A model generated the notes under the pieces. It was not told where the DNA came from and ran no database searches. It was given only the letters and a program-made list of their open reading frames with translations. Of a DNA stretch of 64,000 nucleotides, positions 8,626 through 17,967 are shown piece by piece. Made by a program: the position numbers and the translations under genes. Origin of the DNA: Antitrichia curtipendula (Eukaryota; Streptophyta; Bryopsida; Hypnales; Leucodontaceae); NCBI GenBank assembly GCA_951230915.1, contig OX579635.1, positions 10,912,001 through 10,976,000 of the forward strand, read 5' to 3'. How positions within the stretch are numbered: the first letter of the stretch is position 1; every line of letters begins with the position of its first letter.

Positions 8626-9115
8626 GATAGTGCTCTGTATGTATCGATAGTGTAGTTCAGGTCGGCTCGATCTATTAGGCACCTAAATAAGCAAATGTAT
8701 ATTCCTGTACGCTTTAGCTCGCATCGACCTGATACATGATACCTTATCTCACGTACTAACTCACGTACTCGTTCAGCATTGTATCCGCATATATCGTGAA
8801 ATAAAATGATTAGATATGGTTTTCAAATATGACTTCTGTTCTGGTTTCAAGTCTTGTCCATCTTACTTGTTGAGCGGTCTGCTGCATTCGCCCAGGATAT
8901 TTGAGATTGCATTTATTTTGTAGGCTTTGCTTTGCTAATCTGAAGTGATAATATCTCTTACTGTGTGTTCTCAAAATTTGCGTTTCTCCCCGCCTCCGCT
9001 CATGAATGCCAGCCTCACTTGTACGGTGTCGGTTGATTCCATCTTAGACTATGGGCAAAACGCAATTCTGAGTACAGGGAACTTCCTTTGCTTGGCGGCA
9101 ACAGCTAATTCCACG
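8626..9115. other. 3' flank of locus 1 and spacer
   Basis: Contains two palindromes of the GTCGAC family (annotated separately) and an AATAAA-like signal near 8801 (GAAATAAAATG). The rest shows no clear coding sequence. Confidence 0.4.
8656..8733. repeat. two GTCGAC-type palindromes downstream of locus 1
   Basis: 8656-8676 (TTCAGGTCGGCTCGATCTAT) and 8713-8733 (TTTAGCTCGCATCGACCTGAT). These are the last members of the family; none is seen in the remaining 55 kb. Confidence 0.75.
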
Positions 9116-9592
9116 ATGGATTATTCTCCTAGGCCCCTTGAGGATGGTGTGGTAGACAGTCCTCCGAGTGGAACTCCTCGTCTGCCTAAATCCTGCTCCC
9201 CTTCTCTATTAAAGTCTAGAGGTGTTTTCGCTTCGCAGATGTCACCGTCTGCCTCCGACAGAGCACCACAGAGGAAATTGTACAAGAACGTCATGTCACC
9301 AGTGTTAGCATTGTCACCAGTGTTAGAAGTGCCACGTGAATTGTGCAAAGAGAAGGTTGCTATCCAGTCTGACGTGCCCTCAGTTCCTCGGCCACGACCT
9401 TTGCCCTAGGAGTAAGAAAGACCAAAACGCACAGCGGACTTGCGACCAGGAGTTTTGCTTCTCCATTTTTTGATCAGTGGGATCAAAAGTTCTTAGAACT
9501 ACAGAGGCGACAGGCATGACGGGAGTACAAGCAAGCTAGTAATGGATACAGCCGCGGGCCAGAGATTAGGAAGGCCATGGAGATGCTCAAGA
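9116..9592 (+). pseudogene. broken gene fragment, unknown product
   Basis: An ATG at 9116 begins MDYSPRPLEDGVVDSPPSGT and continues to a stop near 9409, a Ser/Pro-rich stretch that looks like a disordered N-terminus. A different frame then carries RKTKTHSGLATRSFASP, DQWDQKFLELQRRQA, a TGA and REYKQASNGYSRGPEIRKAM up to an AAG|AGTAAGT-like donor near 9592. One frameshift and one stop interrupt it. No domain was recognised. It follows locus 1 on the same strand and could be a further decayed exon group of it or a separate gene. Confidence 0.4.
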
Positions 9593-10385
9593 GTAAGTCG
9601 CACATATAGGAGATGTTCATATTGTAGAGTCATAGTCTAGAGGTACACACGCTATCTGCACATAATACATACATTGCCATGCTGCAGTGAATCACACTTG
9701 CAGTAATTACCAACACTGTGAAAAAAGTTTGCAAGACGTTTACGTCAGATAATATCACACGTTTGTATAAAACAATCATGTGTAATTGGAATGACACATT
9801 TGTTTGAATTTTGTGTCCCCTTCTTCATGCTGTAGAGGCGGCCACGTACTTATTAGTGGTACTAGTTATATGTTTCATGCTTATATGCACTATATTTCGA
9901 TGCAATGTAGGTCAATTACTTGTTTTCAACACCTCTCAATTCAGTGGAAACCTCTCATTTTAATGAATATAACGTTCTACCCGTCAATAACATTCAGAAA
10001 GAGCTCATTCTTTAAATTTGATGTGGTGTTATGTGGGAAGTGAGACCATAAATTGACATATAGTTACATCCATCTTTTAGTATTCAAAAAGTTCAAATAG
10101 AAATAATTTAATACATAAATATGCAAATTCCATGAATTACAAAGTGGGGGCTCGATAAAAAATGAAAACTCAGTTGGTAATTTAAAAAGTAAAGTCGGAT
10201 TCTGGTAATTCAAAAAGCAAAGTTAGAGCTGTGTGCTATTGTACACTTCCTGATCCCCTTTTTGCCCTGAGCTCCGCCCTTGTCTTCCATCCAGCTTGCA
10301 TGTCTATAGAGGACAAAAAATTAGAAATTCTGCTTTTGGTCAATTCAGTGGGCGTCGCTCATTATTGTCTATCATTTAAAGATAG
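9593..10385. other. spacer without recognised genes
   Basis: AT-rich, with scattered short frames. The phrase GTAATTCAAAAAG(T/C)AAAGT occurs twice near 10180-10215. Nothing further was supported. Confidence 0.4.
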
Positions 10386-10388
10386 GAG

Positions 10389-10500
10389 GAGAATGTGTTG
10401 GCTGATCCCCTTTCACGAGAAGCTAGACTTGTTGCAAAATTTATGGCGGCGGCGCGTCATTTCGTCTCCCCCACTATCAAAGCACTTCTGCTTCTCTGAT
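10389..10500 (+). pseudogene. possible retroelement RNase H C-terminal fragment
   Basis: The frame reads ENVLADPLSREARLVAKF ... SPTIKALLLL and stops at a TGA near 10498. xNVLADPLSR matches the NxxAD(A/S)LSR signature that ends RNase H in LTR, DIRS-like and related retroelements. Only this end is present; no reverse transcriptase or integrase is visible nearby. The short match may be chance. Confidence 0.35.
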
Positions 10501-10980
10501 TCTTCTTCAAGTTTCTACATGAGTCCCTCTGTGGCGCTTCAATTTTGACTGAGTGTTTTTTGTGATCTTCTTGACTATGCAGGCAAATCAGGACAATATG
10601 TCCAATATCCGTAGGCGCACCTAGGAAGAGAGCCAAAAATCAGTCGACAGCAGTGGAACAAACATGCTTGTGTTGCCTGCAAGAGATCAAGTTCAAAATC
10701 TATCTTGAATTGTGTTCATTCTTATGGTACCAGCGGGGGACGTATGGCTCAATTGTCAAGCACTACTCTCCTAACTAGACCGAATCCAGAGGTATCTTGA
10801 CCTGGACTACATGCTAGATTTTTGAATCATGGATCACTGTCAACATCTTTGGATAAAATTGACAACGCAAGAGAGTTGGAGTTGAGTTCCACTAGCTTTT
10901 GTGACTATGGGTAGAGAATGTGCACGTGGGTAAAAAAATGTGCACATCGTGAACTGAACGAGATCTTAGCATTTAGATCT
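10501..10980. other. spacer without recognised genes
   Basis: Moderate GC for this window, several short protein-like phrases in different frames, all interrupted. It may be further decayed retroelement. Nothing firm. Confidence 0.3.
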
Positions 10981-10984
10981 ATAG

Positions 10985-12215
10985 GTTAACGCCTTTGCAT
11001 TCAAATCTTTAGCTGAACCTTGGGAGATTGAGATTCCCTTTCACCAATAGAATTTGGTCTTGCAAAGCTACCATCTTGCAGTGATTTTGAGATTGAGAAA
11101 ATGCTACCAATAGATTCATTTTGAGAGAATGCTTGAATGAATTCAAAGAAATAATTGTAGAAAAAGCTGATGATCATTGTCTTAGTGTGAATGATTAAAA
11201 TCACATCCTCAGGCTTACAGATGAATTACACACAAAAAATTGAGCTAGTACCTTTGCAGGTATTAGCTCAAGACTTTTTTTCTATGACAATCCTTACCTG
11301 AACACATTTTAAATTAGCTTAACACCTTTGAGATTAGTTGAACACCTTTGAGATTAACTGAATGATTCTTAGCTTACAATCTTTGCCTTGAGATCCTTAG
11401 TTGTACTTCTTTGCATTGAACACCTTTGCATTCAGATCCTTAGCTAAACCTTGGGAGATCGAAATTCCCTTCCACCGATAGAATTTGGTCTTATTTTGCT
11501 ACCGTCTTTCTATGCTTTTGTCTTGGTGTACCACCCCACCCTAAAGCAAATTTCTTTCTTTCGCAATTACACAGCTCACTGGTAGCACTTGCACAGCAAT
11601 ACAAGAATAAAAATTTTCACTTGATTCTTTTGCGAGTACCAGGCTGCCGCTTAACCTTGTGTAAAATTTGCCTTGTCTTTGAGATCATGCGTTGCCATTT
11701 TTTCCAAACAAGAATCAAAATTTATTGATTAAACAAAATGCCCATGTGCTTGTTAGATTGCTTGAGTTTTGTCAATGGAATCCGAGATTAAGATAATGTG
11801 TCAATGAGAGAATGCTTGAGTGAATTCAAAGGAAAAATTGAAGAAAAAAATCTAATGGTCATTATCTTAGTGTGAATGATTGGAATCACAACCTTAAGCT
11901 TAAAGAAGAATTGCACAAAAAAATTGAGCTAGTACCCATGTGGGTACCAATTCAAGATTTTTTTAAATTTCAATCCTTAGCCAAACGCCTTTGAGATTAG
12001 CTAAACGATGCTTAGCTTACGATCTTTGCTTTAAAATTCTTACTTGCACTTCCTCGCATTCAACCGCGGCATTGATGTCCTTAGCTGAACATTAGTAGGA
12101 TGCAATTTCCTTCCACCAATTGTCTTAGGGTGAATCATTCAAATCATTTCTGCAGTCTATAAGAAGAAATACCAAAAAAAATGAGTTGGTACCCTTGCGG
12201 ATACCAGCTCAAACA
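10985..12215. repeat. diverged tandem repeat block with conserved hairpins
   Basis: AGCT(G/A)AACCTTGGGAGAT...ATTCCCTT(T/C)CACC recurs near 11011 and 11452, with a weaker copy near 12079. GAGAGAATGCTTGA(A/G)TGAATT with its downstream 180 bp recurs at about 11124 and 11808, with a shortened copy near 12118. Each copy carries a hairpin: 11242-11269, 11926-11955 and 12183-12210. The arms are GAGCTAGTACC and GGTATTAGCTC with pairing largely conserved. Units of unequal length (about 440-680 bp) imply deletions since duplication. Confidence 0.6.
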
Positions 12216-12251
12216 TTTTCTTTTTAAAACAAAATTATAATATGCCCATAG

Positions 12252-12764
12252 TGTAGTCAATTTTATTCTCAAATCCCACTTGTTGAACCAATATCAATTT
12301 TTTGGCAATGTCAAGTTGAACAAACAGAACGTGTCACAGGTATTGCATCTTCATCTATAGTAAAAACAACAATAGAAGAGGCTCAAGAGGTGCCTCAACA
12401 GTGTGTTCCAGAGACTCCACAATACATGGAAAATAAGATGGAGGAAGAAGAGTCACTTGAGGAAGAGCATGACTTGATAAGCCTTGGAGACATATTAGAT
12501 GTTGTTGATCGTGTTGTAGACCAATTAGATTATCTTGTTTTCAGCCGTTTTAGTGTTCCAAAGACACAAAAGCACAAGCAACCTGTGTTTTCTAATGAAA
12601 GTTTAGAGATCAAGTACAAGTCTAACTCTGAAATATTATATTCCATTTGTAGCCCACTATTCGAAGATTTTTACACTTGTAATTCAAGTGGCCCTCTCGT
12701 CAAGCACGAAGTGGTTTTTATCCACTTAAGCTTTGACTCAAAGGATAGTGTGGACGTAGAATAA
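12252..12764 (+). CDS. acidic ORF of unknown function upstream of locus 2
   Basis: Continuously open for about 170 codons, from roughly 12252 (SQFYSQIPLVEPISIFW) through TTIEEAQEVPQQCVPETPQY, an acidic NKMEEEESLEEEHDLISLGD stretch, LDVVDRVVDQLDYLVFSRF and on to DSKDSVDVE and a stop at 12762. First ATG in frame is at 12426. No known domain, membrane segment or signal peptide was seen. It lies 240 bp before the start of locus 2 on the same strand and could be an upstream exon of it or a separate small gene. The open length is notable in such AT-rich DNA. Confidence 0.4.
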   Translation, partial: CSQFYSQIPLVEPISIFWQCQVEQTERVTGIASSSIVKTTIEEAQEVPQQCVPETPQYMENKMEEEESLEEEHDLISLGDILDVVDRVVDQLDYLVFSRFSVPKTQKHKQPVFSNESLEIKYKSNSEILYSICSPLFEDFYTCNSSGPLVKHEVVFIHLSFDSKDSVDVE

Positions 12765-13002
12765 ATGGAAATGGAATACCTATCTTACTAGTCTTTTTGT
12801 ATTTTTGTTTTAAATTTATGCCATAGTGATCAGTGTTTTATGTTATGTGCATTATGAAAACCATTAAAAAATATTCATTTCATCCTTGAAGTGAAGTTAT
12901 TATTTATATTGTTGAAGTTGAACTTGTTGTTCTATGAAATGAATTTGTAATAAAAAATCGGGAAGACTGTGGCAGTTGTGAATAATCATTTAAATATTAT
13001 AG

Positions 13003-13637
13003 ATGGAGGAGTCACCTATTACACTGTCGCAACCGGAGAAAGCAGTGGTGACTCCAATCACTCATGACATGATTCAACTAGAAATTGGTGGTCAAGAAGA
13101 AGGTGATTTTGTATTGGATGATATTGATGATGAAGAGGAAGACAAGGAGTTGCTAGAAGATGAGCTTCGACGTTTGTAGAAAGTCGACTCCATAGCAACT
13201 ATTGCAAGCTTGAGGCGAAAACTTAAAAAGCTTTCCAAATTGAGAATTCCGCTTTGTAGGCTTGTGGCAATGCCAATGGTGAGGCCAACCTTGTCATTTA
13301 ATATTATAAAACTAGAACATGAATTTATTCATGGCTACCGTGATGGGGCGGGAGAAAGTCAAGAGTTCATAATTGAAGAAATGAGCGGATGGGATGGGTG
13401 GTGGAAGCATGCGAATGCCAACTTCACTACATATATTAAGTTTGTGCTTGAGCTTCATTTCATGAAGAACTTAAAGTTCTTTGTTAGAGTCGGAAACCAC
13501 CGTCGCATAGCTTGGATGAACTACATTACAAGGAAGTATTCACATGATCCAGATAGGCATATAATTGTGGATTGCATTGTTTTGGAAACAAAGGGCAAAA
13601 TTGAATTGGTCATGCAAGTGATGCATGACATAAACAA
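13003..13637 (+). pseudogene. Locus 2 exon 1: ParB-like domain with GNHR motif
   Basis: ATG 13003 (MEESPITLSQPEKAVVTP) leads through an acidic segment (DDIDDEEEDKELLEDELRRL), a TAG at 13177-13179, then a basic stretch (RRKLKKLSKLRIPLCRL). The fold-like part is KFFVRVGNHRRIAWMNYI followed by YSHDPDRHIIVDCIVLE. GNHRRIAWM fits the G(x)HRxxA signature of ParB/Srx-like domains, and HIIVDCIVL fits the following hydrophobic strand. Arg of the motif is retained, unlike locus 1. Donor AA|GTGAGT at 13638. Confidence 0.55.
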
Positions 13638-13754
13638 GTGAGTAATTTTCCAAAAAATGAAAAGCATTTGCTTTTAGTCTATTGTATTTATTCACTATGT
13701 GGGAAGTATTACTCATATATGTTTCAAATGAATTAAGACATCATATGAATTGTA

Positions 13755-13945
13755 GATAGACGGAAGATTCACATGTAAAGACCAATCAATCCACATCTCC
13801 TATCGTGTGCAAAAGTACGGGCTTCTACCATTGGCCAAATTCCTGGAGATGTTGAGACCGTCTGAGCAAAAACAATGCATTGTCACACAATCAAAGAGCA
13901 TTGGTACTCAATGCCCATTGACATTCTTACGGCATTCATTTTTTA
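13755..13945 (+). pseudogene. Locus 2 exon 2: spacer
   Basis: One frame is open: IDGRFTCKDQSIHISYRVQK, then GLLPLAKFLEMLRPSEQKQ and TQCPLTFLRHSFFR. The acceptor AATTGTAG is phase 0 whereas the previous donor is phase 2, so a frameshift or wrong boundary is present. Product part unknown. Confidence 0.4.
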
Positions 13946-14060
13946 GGTGAGAATCTAAGTTTTTGAATTTTGAATATTTTTTATTAATTATGATGAATGG
14001 TTGGCTTTGATTTTGACAATTATTTGCTAACTCTTATGATGATGATTCTTGAGTTTTCAG

Positions 14061-14255
14061 CAAGAGATATCTATTGCTACGGATGTCTTAGTTCGGAAGT
14101 ACAATGAAGTGACTTCATTTGACAAGAAAAGTAATGAGGGGGGTTCAAATGCCATGAGGTTTGGTGCAAAAGAGAAAGTGTTGAAGTTGATTGTCAAAAT
14201 GGGAAAGTTACTTTTTGTGGCAAATTCGGCACATGGGCCCGGATTTCTTGAAGAG
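14061..14255 (+). pseudogene. Locus 2 exon 3: spacer
   Basis: Acceptor GAGTTTTCAG and donor GAG|GTGAGT frame an intact exon of 65 codons (QEISIATDVLVRKYNEV ... AHGPGFLEE), phase 0 at both ends. No domain recognised. Confidence 0.5.
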
Positions 14256-14347
14256 GTGAGTTTGGCTTTTAAAAAATATAATTGTTTTTTCTATCCATCC
14301 TTTGAATTGCATGCTTGGTTCTAATAAATAAATTTTATGTTTCTTAG

Positions 14348-14563
14348 GTTGAGAAGCATTGGAGCACAAACGAAGTCATAGAGATGACTCTAGAAAAATT
14401 GCAAATGATTACCACGTGCAACACTTCACCATTCCAAAAAATCGAGTTCTTGAAATGGGAGAATTCCTCTATGCCTTCAAGAGAGGCTAGAAAGTTCCTT
14501 GCGAAGCCTATTTCTAAGGATAAGTTGTTGCCATTCCACAACAAGTGCGTTTGGTGGTCGGAG
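14348..14563 (+). pseudogene. Locus 2 exon 4: spacer
   Basis: Acceptor TTTCTTAG and donor GAG|GTAAGT, phase 0 at both ends, 72 intact codons (VEKHWSTNEVIEMTLEKLQ ... NKCVWWSE). With exon 3 it reads through without a break, which supports the gene model. Confidence 0.55.
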
Positions 14564-14696
14564 GTAAGTTTGTGTTTGTATTTATATTAGAATTTCATTT
14601 ATGTGCAATCTATTCCAAATAATGTGACATTTTGGATTTCTTAATGTCTCTTTTTCTTCAAAAAGTTTGATGTCAATTAATGATGTGTTCATATAG

Positions 14697-14880
14697 ATAG
14701 AAGAAGTTGTTGTAGAATACTTTGACAACACGGTGAGCAAAGACTATCTTTGAGTGAACAAGAAAACACCACTTGAGCCAGAGATACTTGTAGAGTACAT
14801 TGAAGGATGGAGAAGAAAGATATGGGACCAAAGATTTGGCCCCGCTTTGAAGGAAGTCAATGCATTCAAGAAATCATTCA
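14697..14880 (+). pseudogene. Locus 2 exon 5: spacer with in-frame stop
   Basis: Acceptor TTCATATAG. Reads IEEVVVEYFDNTVSKDYL, TGA at 14751-14753, then VNKKTPLEPEILVEYIEGW and KIWDQRFGPALKEVNAFKK in the same frame. Its downstream boundary is not clear. Confidence 0.45.
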
Positions 14881-15048
14881 CATTTTTTACTTTTGAAGGA
14901 TCAGACTTGGCCATTTGAAGAGTTCTTTTCCGGTGCCTCCTAAATGCCTTGACCAATTTTGCCTTGCTTAAATCATGAATATGTACTCCTTTTTTGTTTT
15001 GTAGTTCACTTCTGTCTTGGCCAATGTAGAGAGAAAAATATACTCTAT

Positions 15049-15165
15049 TTTTTTGAAATCACCAAAATTTGTAGTACCATGACCACCTCCCAAAACAACA
15101 ATCGGATCCAACTATGCTTTTGGGAGGTGGTCATGGTACCACAAATTCTGGTGATTTCAAAAAAT
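15049..15165. repeat. inverted repeat with ~47-bp arms
   Basis: The left arm (TTTTTTGAAATCACCAAAAT ... ACCACCTCCCAAAA) and right arm (TTTTGGGAGGTGGTCATGG ... GGTGATTTCAAAAAA) pair with only a few mismatches around a ~22-nt loop. It sits in a probable intron of locus 2. It may be a small foldback transposon. Confidence 0.8.
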
Positions 15166-15344
15166 GGTGTCCAAGTTCTATATATTTTTTTTATTGCATT
15201 GCATCTTTTGATGTTTTTAAGATTTTTTTGATGGTGGTTGAATTTCAAATTTTTTTTTTCCTTTGTAACAATGTGTCCTTCAAAATTCTTTTGCATTATA
15301 TTTGTGAACTTGACAATTATGAATTTTTTAATTTTTTCTACAAG

Positions 15345-16047
15345 TACTTCAAGTATGAGCTTTTAGCAAAGAACGCCATTGCCCGGGAGGATCTTCCTCC
15401 ATTTTTTTCTCATAGATAGATTGGAGTTCTTCGGAGTGTATGTATACAACAACCCAACTTTGGACATTCACAACAATGAATTTCACCAGAGATGTGTGGT
15501 ACTTGGATTGTCTTATGACATTTGTTCACCCCTCTAGACCGAACTCTGCAAGTCTTTTGATGGCCTTGGTGTGATTGACTTGGAGGTACCTGAGTTTGTA
15601 GATCTCACAGACACGCAGAAAAAGAGGGCCATAGCACGAAGGATGGTTGCTGATAAAAAGAAGAAAGGGAAGGAACAAGAGATTCAAGCAAACAAGGAGA
15701 AGGACACAAAGCATTTGACAAAGTTGGCAGAGAAAGAAAAGGAGGGCAAGGCAAAAGGTAAAGGTAAGAAGAAGGTCAAAGGCGGTGACGAAGTTCCAAC
15801 GTCTTCAATAGTGGATCAAGGCTCTCAAATGGAATCCGCATCACATACCGACATAAAGAAGAAGGCGGTTTTGAAAGAACTCACTGAAAATATGATCACG
15901 CAAGGCACGCAAGTCATTGTCATTGGTGATGATGAGGAGGTGAACTCTGAGGAATTAATCTTGAACACTTCCATCATTGATGTGGTGGAGAACAAGGATA
16001 GAGAAGGGAAAGCTTGCTACACGGAGGTTATGGAGTTCTTGAATAAG
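15345..16047 (+). pseudogene. Locus 2 exon 6: globular segment and Lys-rich coiled region
   Basis: After YFKYELLAKNAIAREDLPPF a frameshift occurs near 15415. The new frame reads LEFFGVYVYNNPTLDIHN ... VVLGLSYDICSPL, TAG 15535-15537, then TELCKSFDGLGVIDLEVP and a highly basic, probably helical stretch (RMVADKKKKGKEQEIQANKE ... KAKGKGKKKVKGG), ending VMEFLNK|GTCAGT. The Lys-rich part could bind nucleic acid or serve as a nuclear localisation signal. Confidence 0.5.
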
Positions 16048-16159
16048 GTCAGTTTTTAGTTTTCAAAAGTTTGAAGTTCATTATTTCATTGGATGGTGTG
16101 ATTGTAATATATGTTAATTAATATGTTTTGGAAACTATGTTGTTTACAATTGTCGGGTG

Positions 16160-16500
16160 GAAAGATTCGCATGTATGGTGGTAAAGTGACATGCTAGCCT
16201 GGAGTAGATCTAATTTTCTTTGACTACCAAGAAAATCTACTAGTCATGAGGGTGTCTTATCCTCTCACTGCTGTACCAAAATGGAACACCGACCCGGAGT
16301 ATGAGGCAATTCAATAAGCTTTTCATTTTGCAGATAATCATTTGCAAGACCATGGGTGCATTGTAGTGTTTTACTCATGGAGCGTTGATGCAAAGGGTGT
16401 CATTGTTGGATTGTGTGAGGCTTATCCATTTGTGAAGAAAAAACAGTGGTTGGGCATCAACTGTGTGCACTTGACTTCCGGATTGGACTGTTCAAACACG
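16160..16500 (+). pseudogene. Locus 2 exon 7: methyltransferase motif IV-like block
   Basis: Reads KIRMYGGKVTC, TAG 16195, PGVDLIFFDYQENLLVMRVS ... DPEYEAIQ, TAA 16315, AFHFADNHLQDHGCIVVFYS. VDLIFFDYQENL aligns with the 'vDLIiaDPPYn' motif IV of amino-methyltransferases, with DPPY degraded to DYQE. ADNHLQDHGCIVVFYSW aligns with the following 'a.rvLkpgG.ivvf.s' helix and strand. The loss of both prolines argues against catalysis. It ends ACG|GTATAA in phase 0, which joins exon 8 in frame. Confidence 0.6.
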
Positions 16501-16594
16501 GTATAAATTAGTGTTATTTCTTGATTTGAGTGGAATTTTATATTGCACATATACTTAATCAGTTTTGATGAATATTTGTACAAATTGTCTATAG

Positions 16595-16868
16595 ACATTG
16601 AAGTTTGGGATCACCCTCTTGGTGAAGGAACTTGCGCAAGGAAGAAAATTGAATTTTGCATTCAACTTAGCACAGTCTATGCAGAAGGCAAAAGTAAATC
16701 TCCAACGTGATGACACTTTGATAAACTACACAACGGAGGAGACGATGTTGATGAATGACAAAGACCTGCGGTGTGGGCTTCACAAAAAGGACGCAAGGTT
16801 TTTTCAGTTCCTCGTTGAAGGAACAACCATTGAAGGGGATCTAGTCATCAACTGTACTGCAGCTACTG
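16595..16868 (+). pseudogene. Locus 2 exon 8: methyltransferase motif I-like block, first part
   Basis: Acceptor GTCTATAG. Intact 91 codons (TLKFGITLLVKELAQGRK ... DARFFQFLVEGTTIEGDL, VINCTAATG). FQFLVEGTTIEGDLVINC then TAATG matches the beta-class motif X to motif I pattern 'LxxxLIxxxTxxGDLVLDPFxGSGT', with CTAATG at the SAM-binding loop. Motif I follows motif IV, as in beta-class enzymes. Donor CTG|GTAAAT. Confidence 0.6.
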
Positions 16869-16958
16869 GTAAATTTTGAATGAAATGATTTTGTATTTTA
16901 ATTTTAAATTGTATATATATATCATTCAATTAATAAATTTGATGGTTTATATAACAAG

Positions 16959-17160
16959 TGCATCGATTACGGCTTGTTGCAGCACAAGATGTCACATTGT
17001 AGCTTTAGAAGAAGACAAGGACATCCTTGACGCTATGTTGTTACCCATGCAGAAGACCACTTCTGTTGTGGTGATGACGGAATCATTAGTGGAGGTTGCA
17101 CTATCACAAGATCCAAATGCCATGAATGTTGTAGCTTAGAAGTTTGCAAAGAAGACTAAA
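16959..17160 (+). pseudogene. Locus 2 exon 9: rest of motif I/II-like region
   Basis: Two frames share the homology: one gives RLRLVAAQDVTL (LVAA as in GTTLVAAxxLG), the other HIVALEEDKDILDAMLLPMQ (as in 'IGIEIDxxYxxxA'). A frameshift near 17000 is therefore likely. The tail (TTSVVVMTESLVEVALSQDP) ends at TAG near 17137. Confidence 0.45.
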
Positions 17161-17261
17161 CCTAGTAAGTAAGTTTCCTAAGATTTCAATTCTATGTAAG
17201 CTTGGTCTTATATATGTTTCATGATTATAATATCTTATCTTGTGAATTTGCAACCTTCAAA

Positions 17262-17458
17262 GGTTGATGTCGGTAGATGAAGCAATGCATAAACAGAGGC
17301 CTCTATTATGTCTAGAGAAGTCTTGTGATCTATCAATTTATGCGGAGCAATTAGCATCAATGTTTGTGGAGTTTGGTTGTTCTAAACCAAAGAAGCATAA
17401 AGACACATATGCTTTGAACGTTTTAGTTCTTAGATGTTTGTGCATCCGAGGGTAGAGA
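17262..17458 (+). pseudogene. Locus 2 possible last exon
   Basis: LMSVDEAMHKQRPLLCLEK ... LNVLVLRCLCIRG to a TAG at about 17453. The upstream AACCTTCAAAG is an acceptable acceptor. No domain. Membership is inferred from strand and spacing. Confidence 0.35.
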
Positions 17459-17967
17459 GACTTCAGATTCTTCTACCAATGAGGATTCTACAACAGAGTC
17501 TACTGCCATTTAGACTCATGAGATTGACATATCTCGTGGGTTAATGTATTGTGTGTTGATTTTCATTATGAGTAGATTTGAGTGTTTTATGGCTACATCT
17601 TGGGCATGATTTATTTCCCTTACAATTTTGCTTGAAGTGATATCAATCATAATCAAGTCTAATTGGATGTTTTAACAACGAATTCTGAAAAAAAATTGTA
17701 AGTAACTTTCATTTTGAATAAATAAACTCACATTGCAAAAAAATTAAAATTAACTACATCCACGGTCATAGGTCCTTCATACATTTTTTTCCAGAATAAA
17801 TTCCCGCTCGTAGGCTCATAGGTTCACACGCTAGCAATCCTTATCTATGGTGTGCTCTTTTCTTTTTGCTAAATCTCAAACCAAACAAACAAATCAACAA
17901 AGAAATGGTAGGATGATTTGCCAAAAATCTTAAGAATCCTTTGATAAAAAATATCTATGTCATTTAA
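17459..17967. other. spacer, nothing recognised
   Basis: Starts with a probable 3' region of locus 2 and becomes AT-rich intergenic sequence. No repeat termini were found. Confidence 0.35.

Larger units (their letters stand above)
13003..17458 (+). pseudogene. Locus 2: second decayed ParB-like + methyltransferase-like multi-exon gene
   Basis: About ten exon-like blocks on the + strand: 13003-13637, ~13755-13945, 14061-14255, 14348-14563, 14697-~14880, ~15345-16047, ~16160-16500, 16595-16868, 16959-~17160 and ~17262-17458. Several junctions have good GT-AG signals with matching phase. Order: acidic N-terminus, ParB-like GNHR domain, spacer, Lys-rich coiled region, methyltransferase motif IV-like block, motif I-like block, tail. 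In-frame stops at 13177 (TAG), 14751 (TGA), 15535 (TAG), 16195 (TAG) and 16315 (TAA), plus frameshifts, show decay. The architecture parallels locus 1 but sequence outside the motifs is not obviously similar, and there is no phosphatase tail. Confidence 0.6.

Noticed and set aside
10389..10500. Complete retrotransposon
   Set aside because: Only an xNVLADPLSR phrase is visible; no reverse transcriptase, integrase, recombinase or LTR pair in the vicinity.
1203..17458. Reassigned stop codons instead of pseudogene decay
   Set aside because: All three stop codons occur in frame, and frameshifts and a domain deletion are also present.
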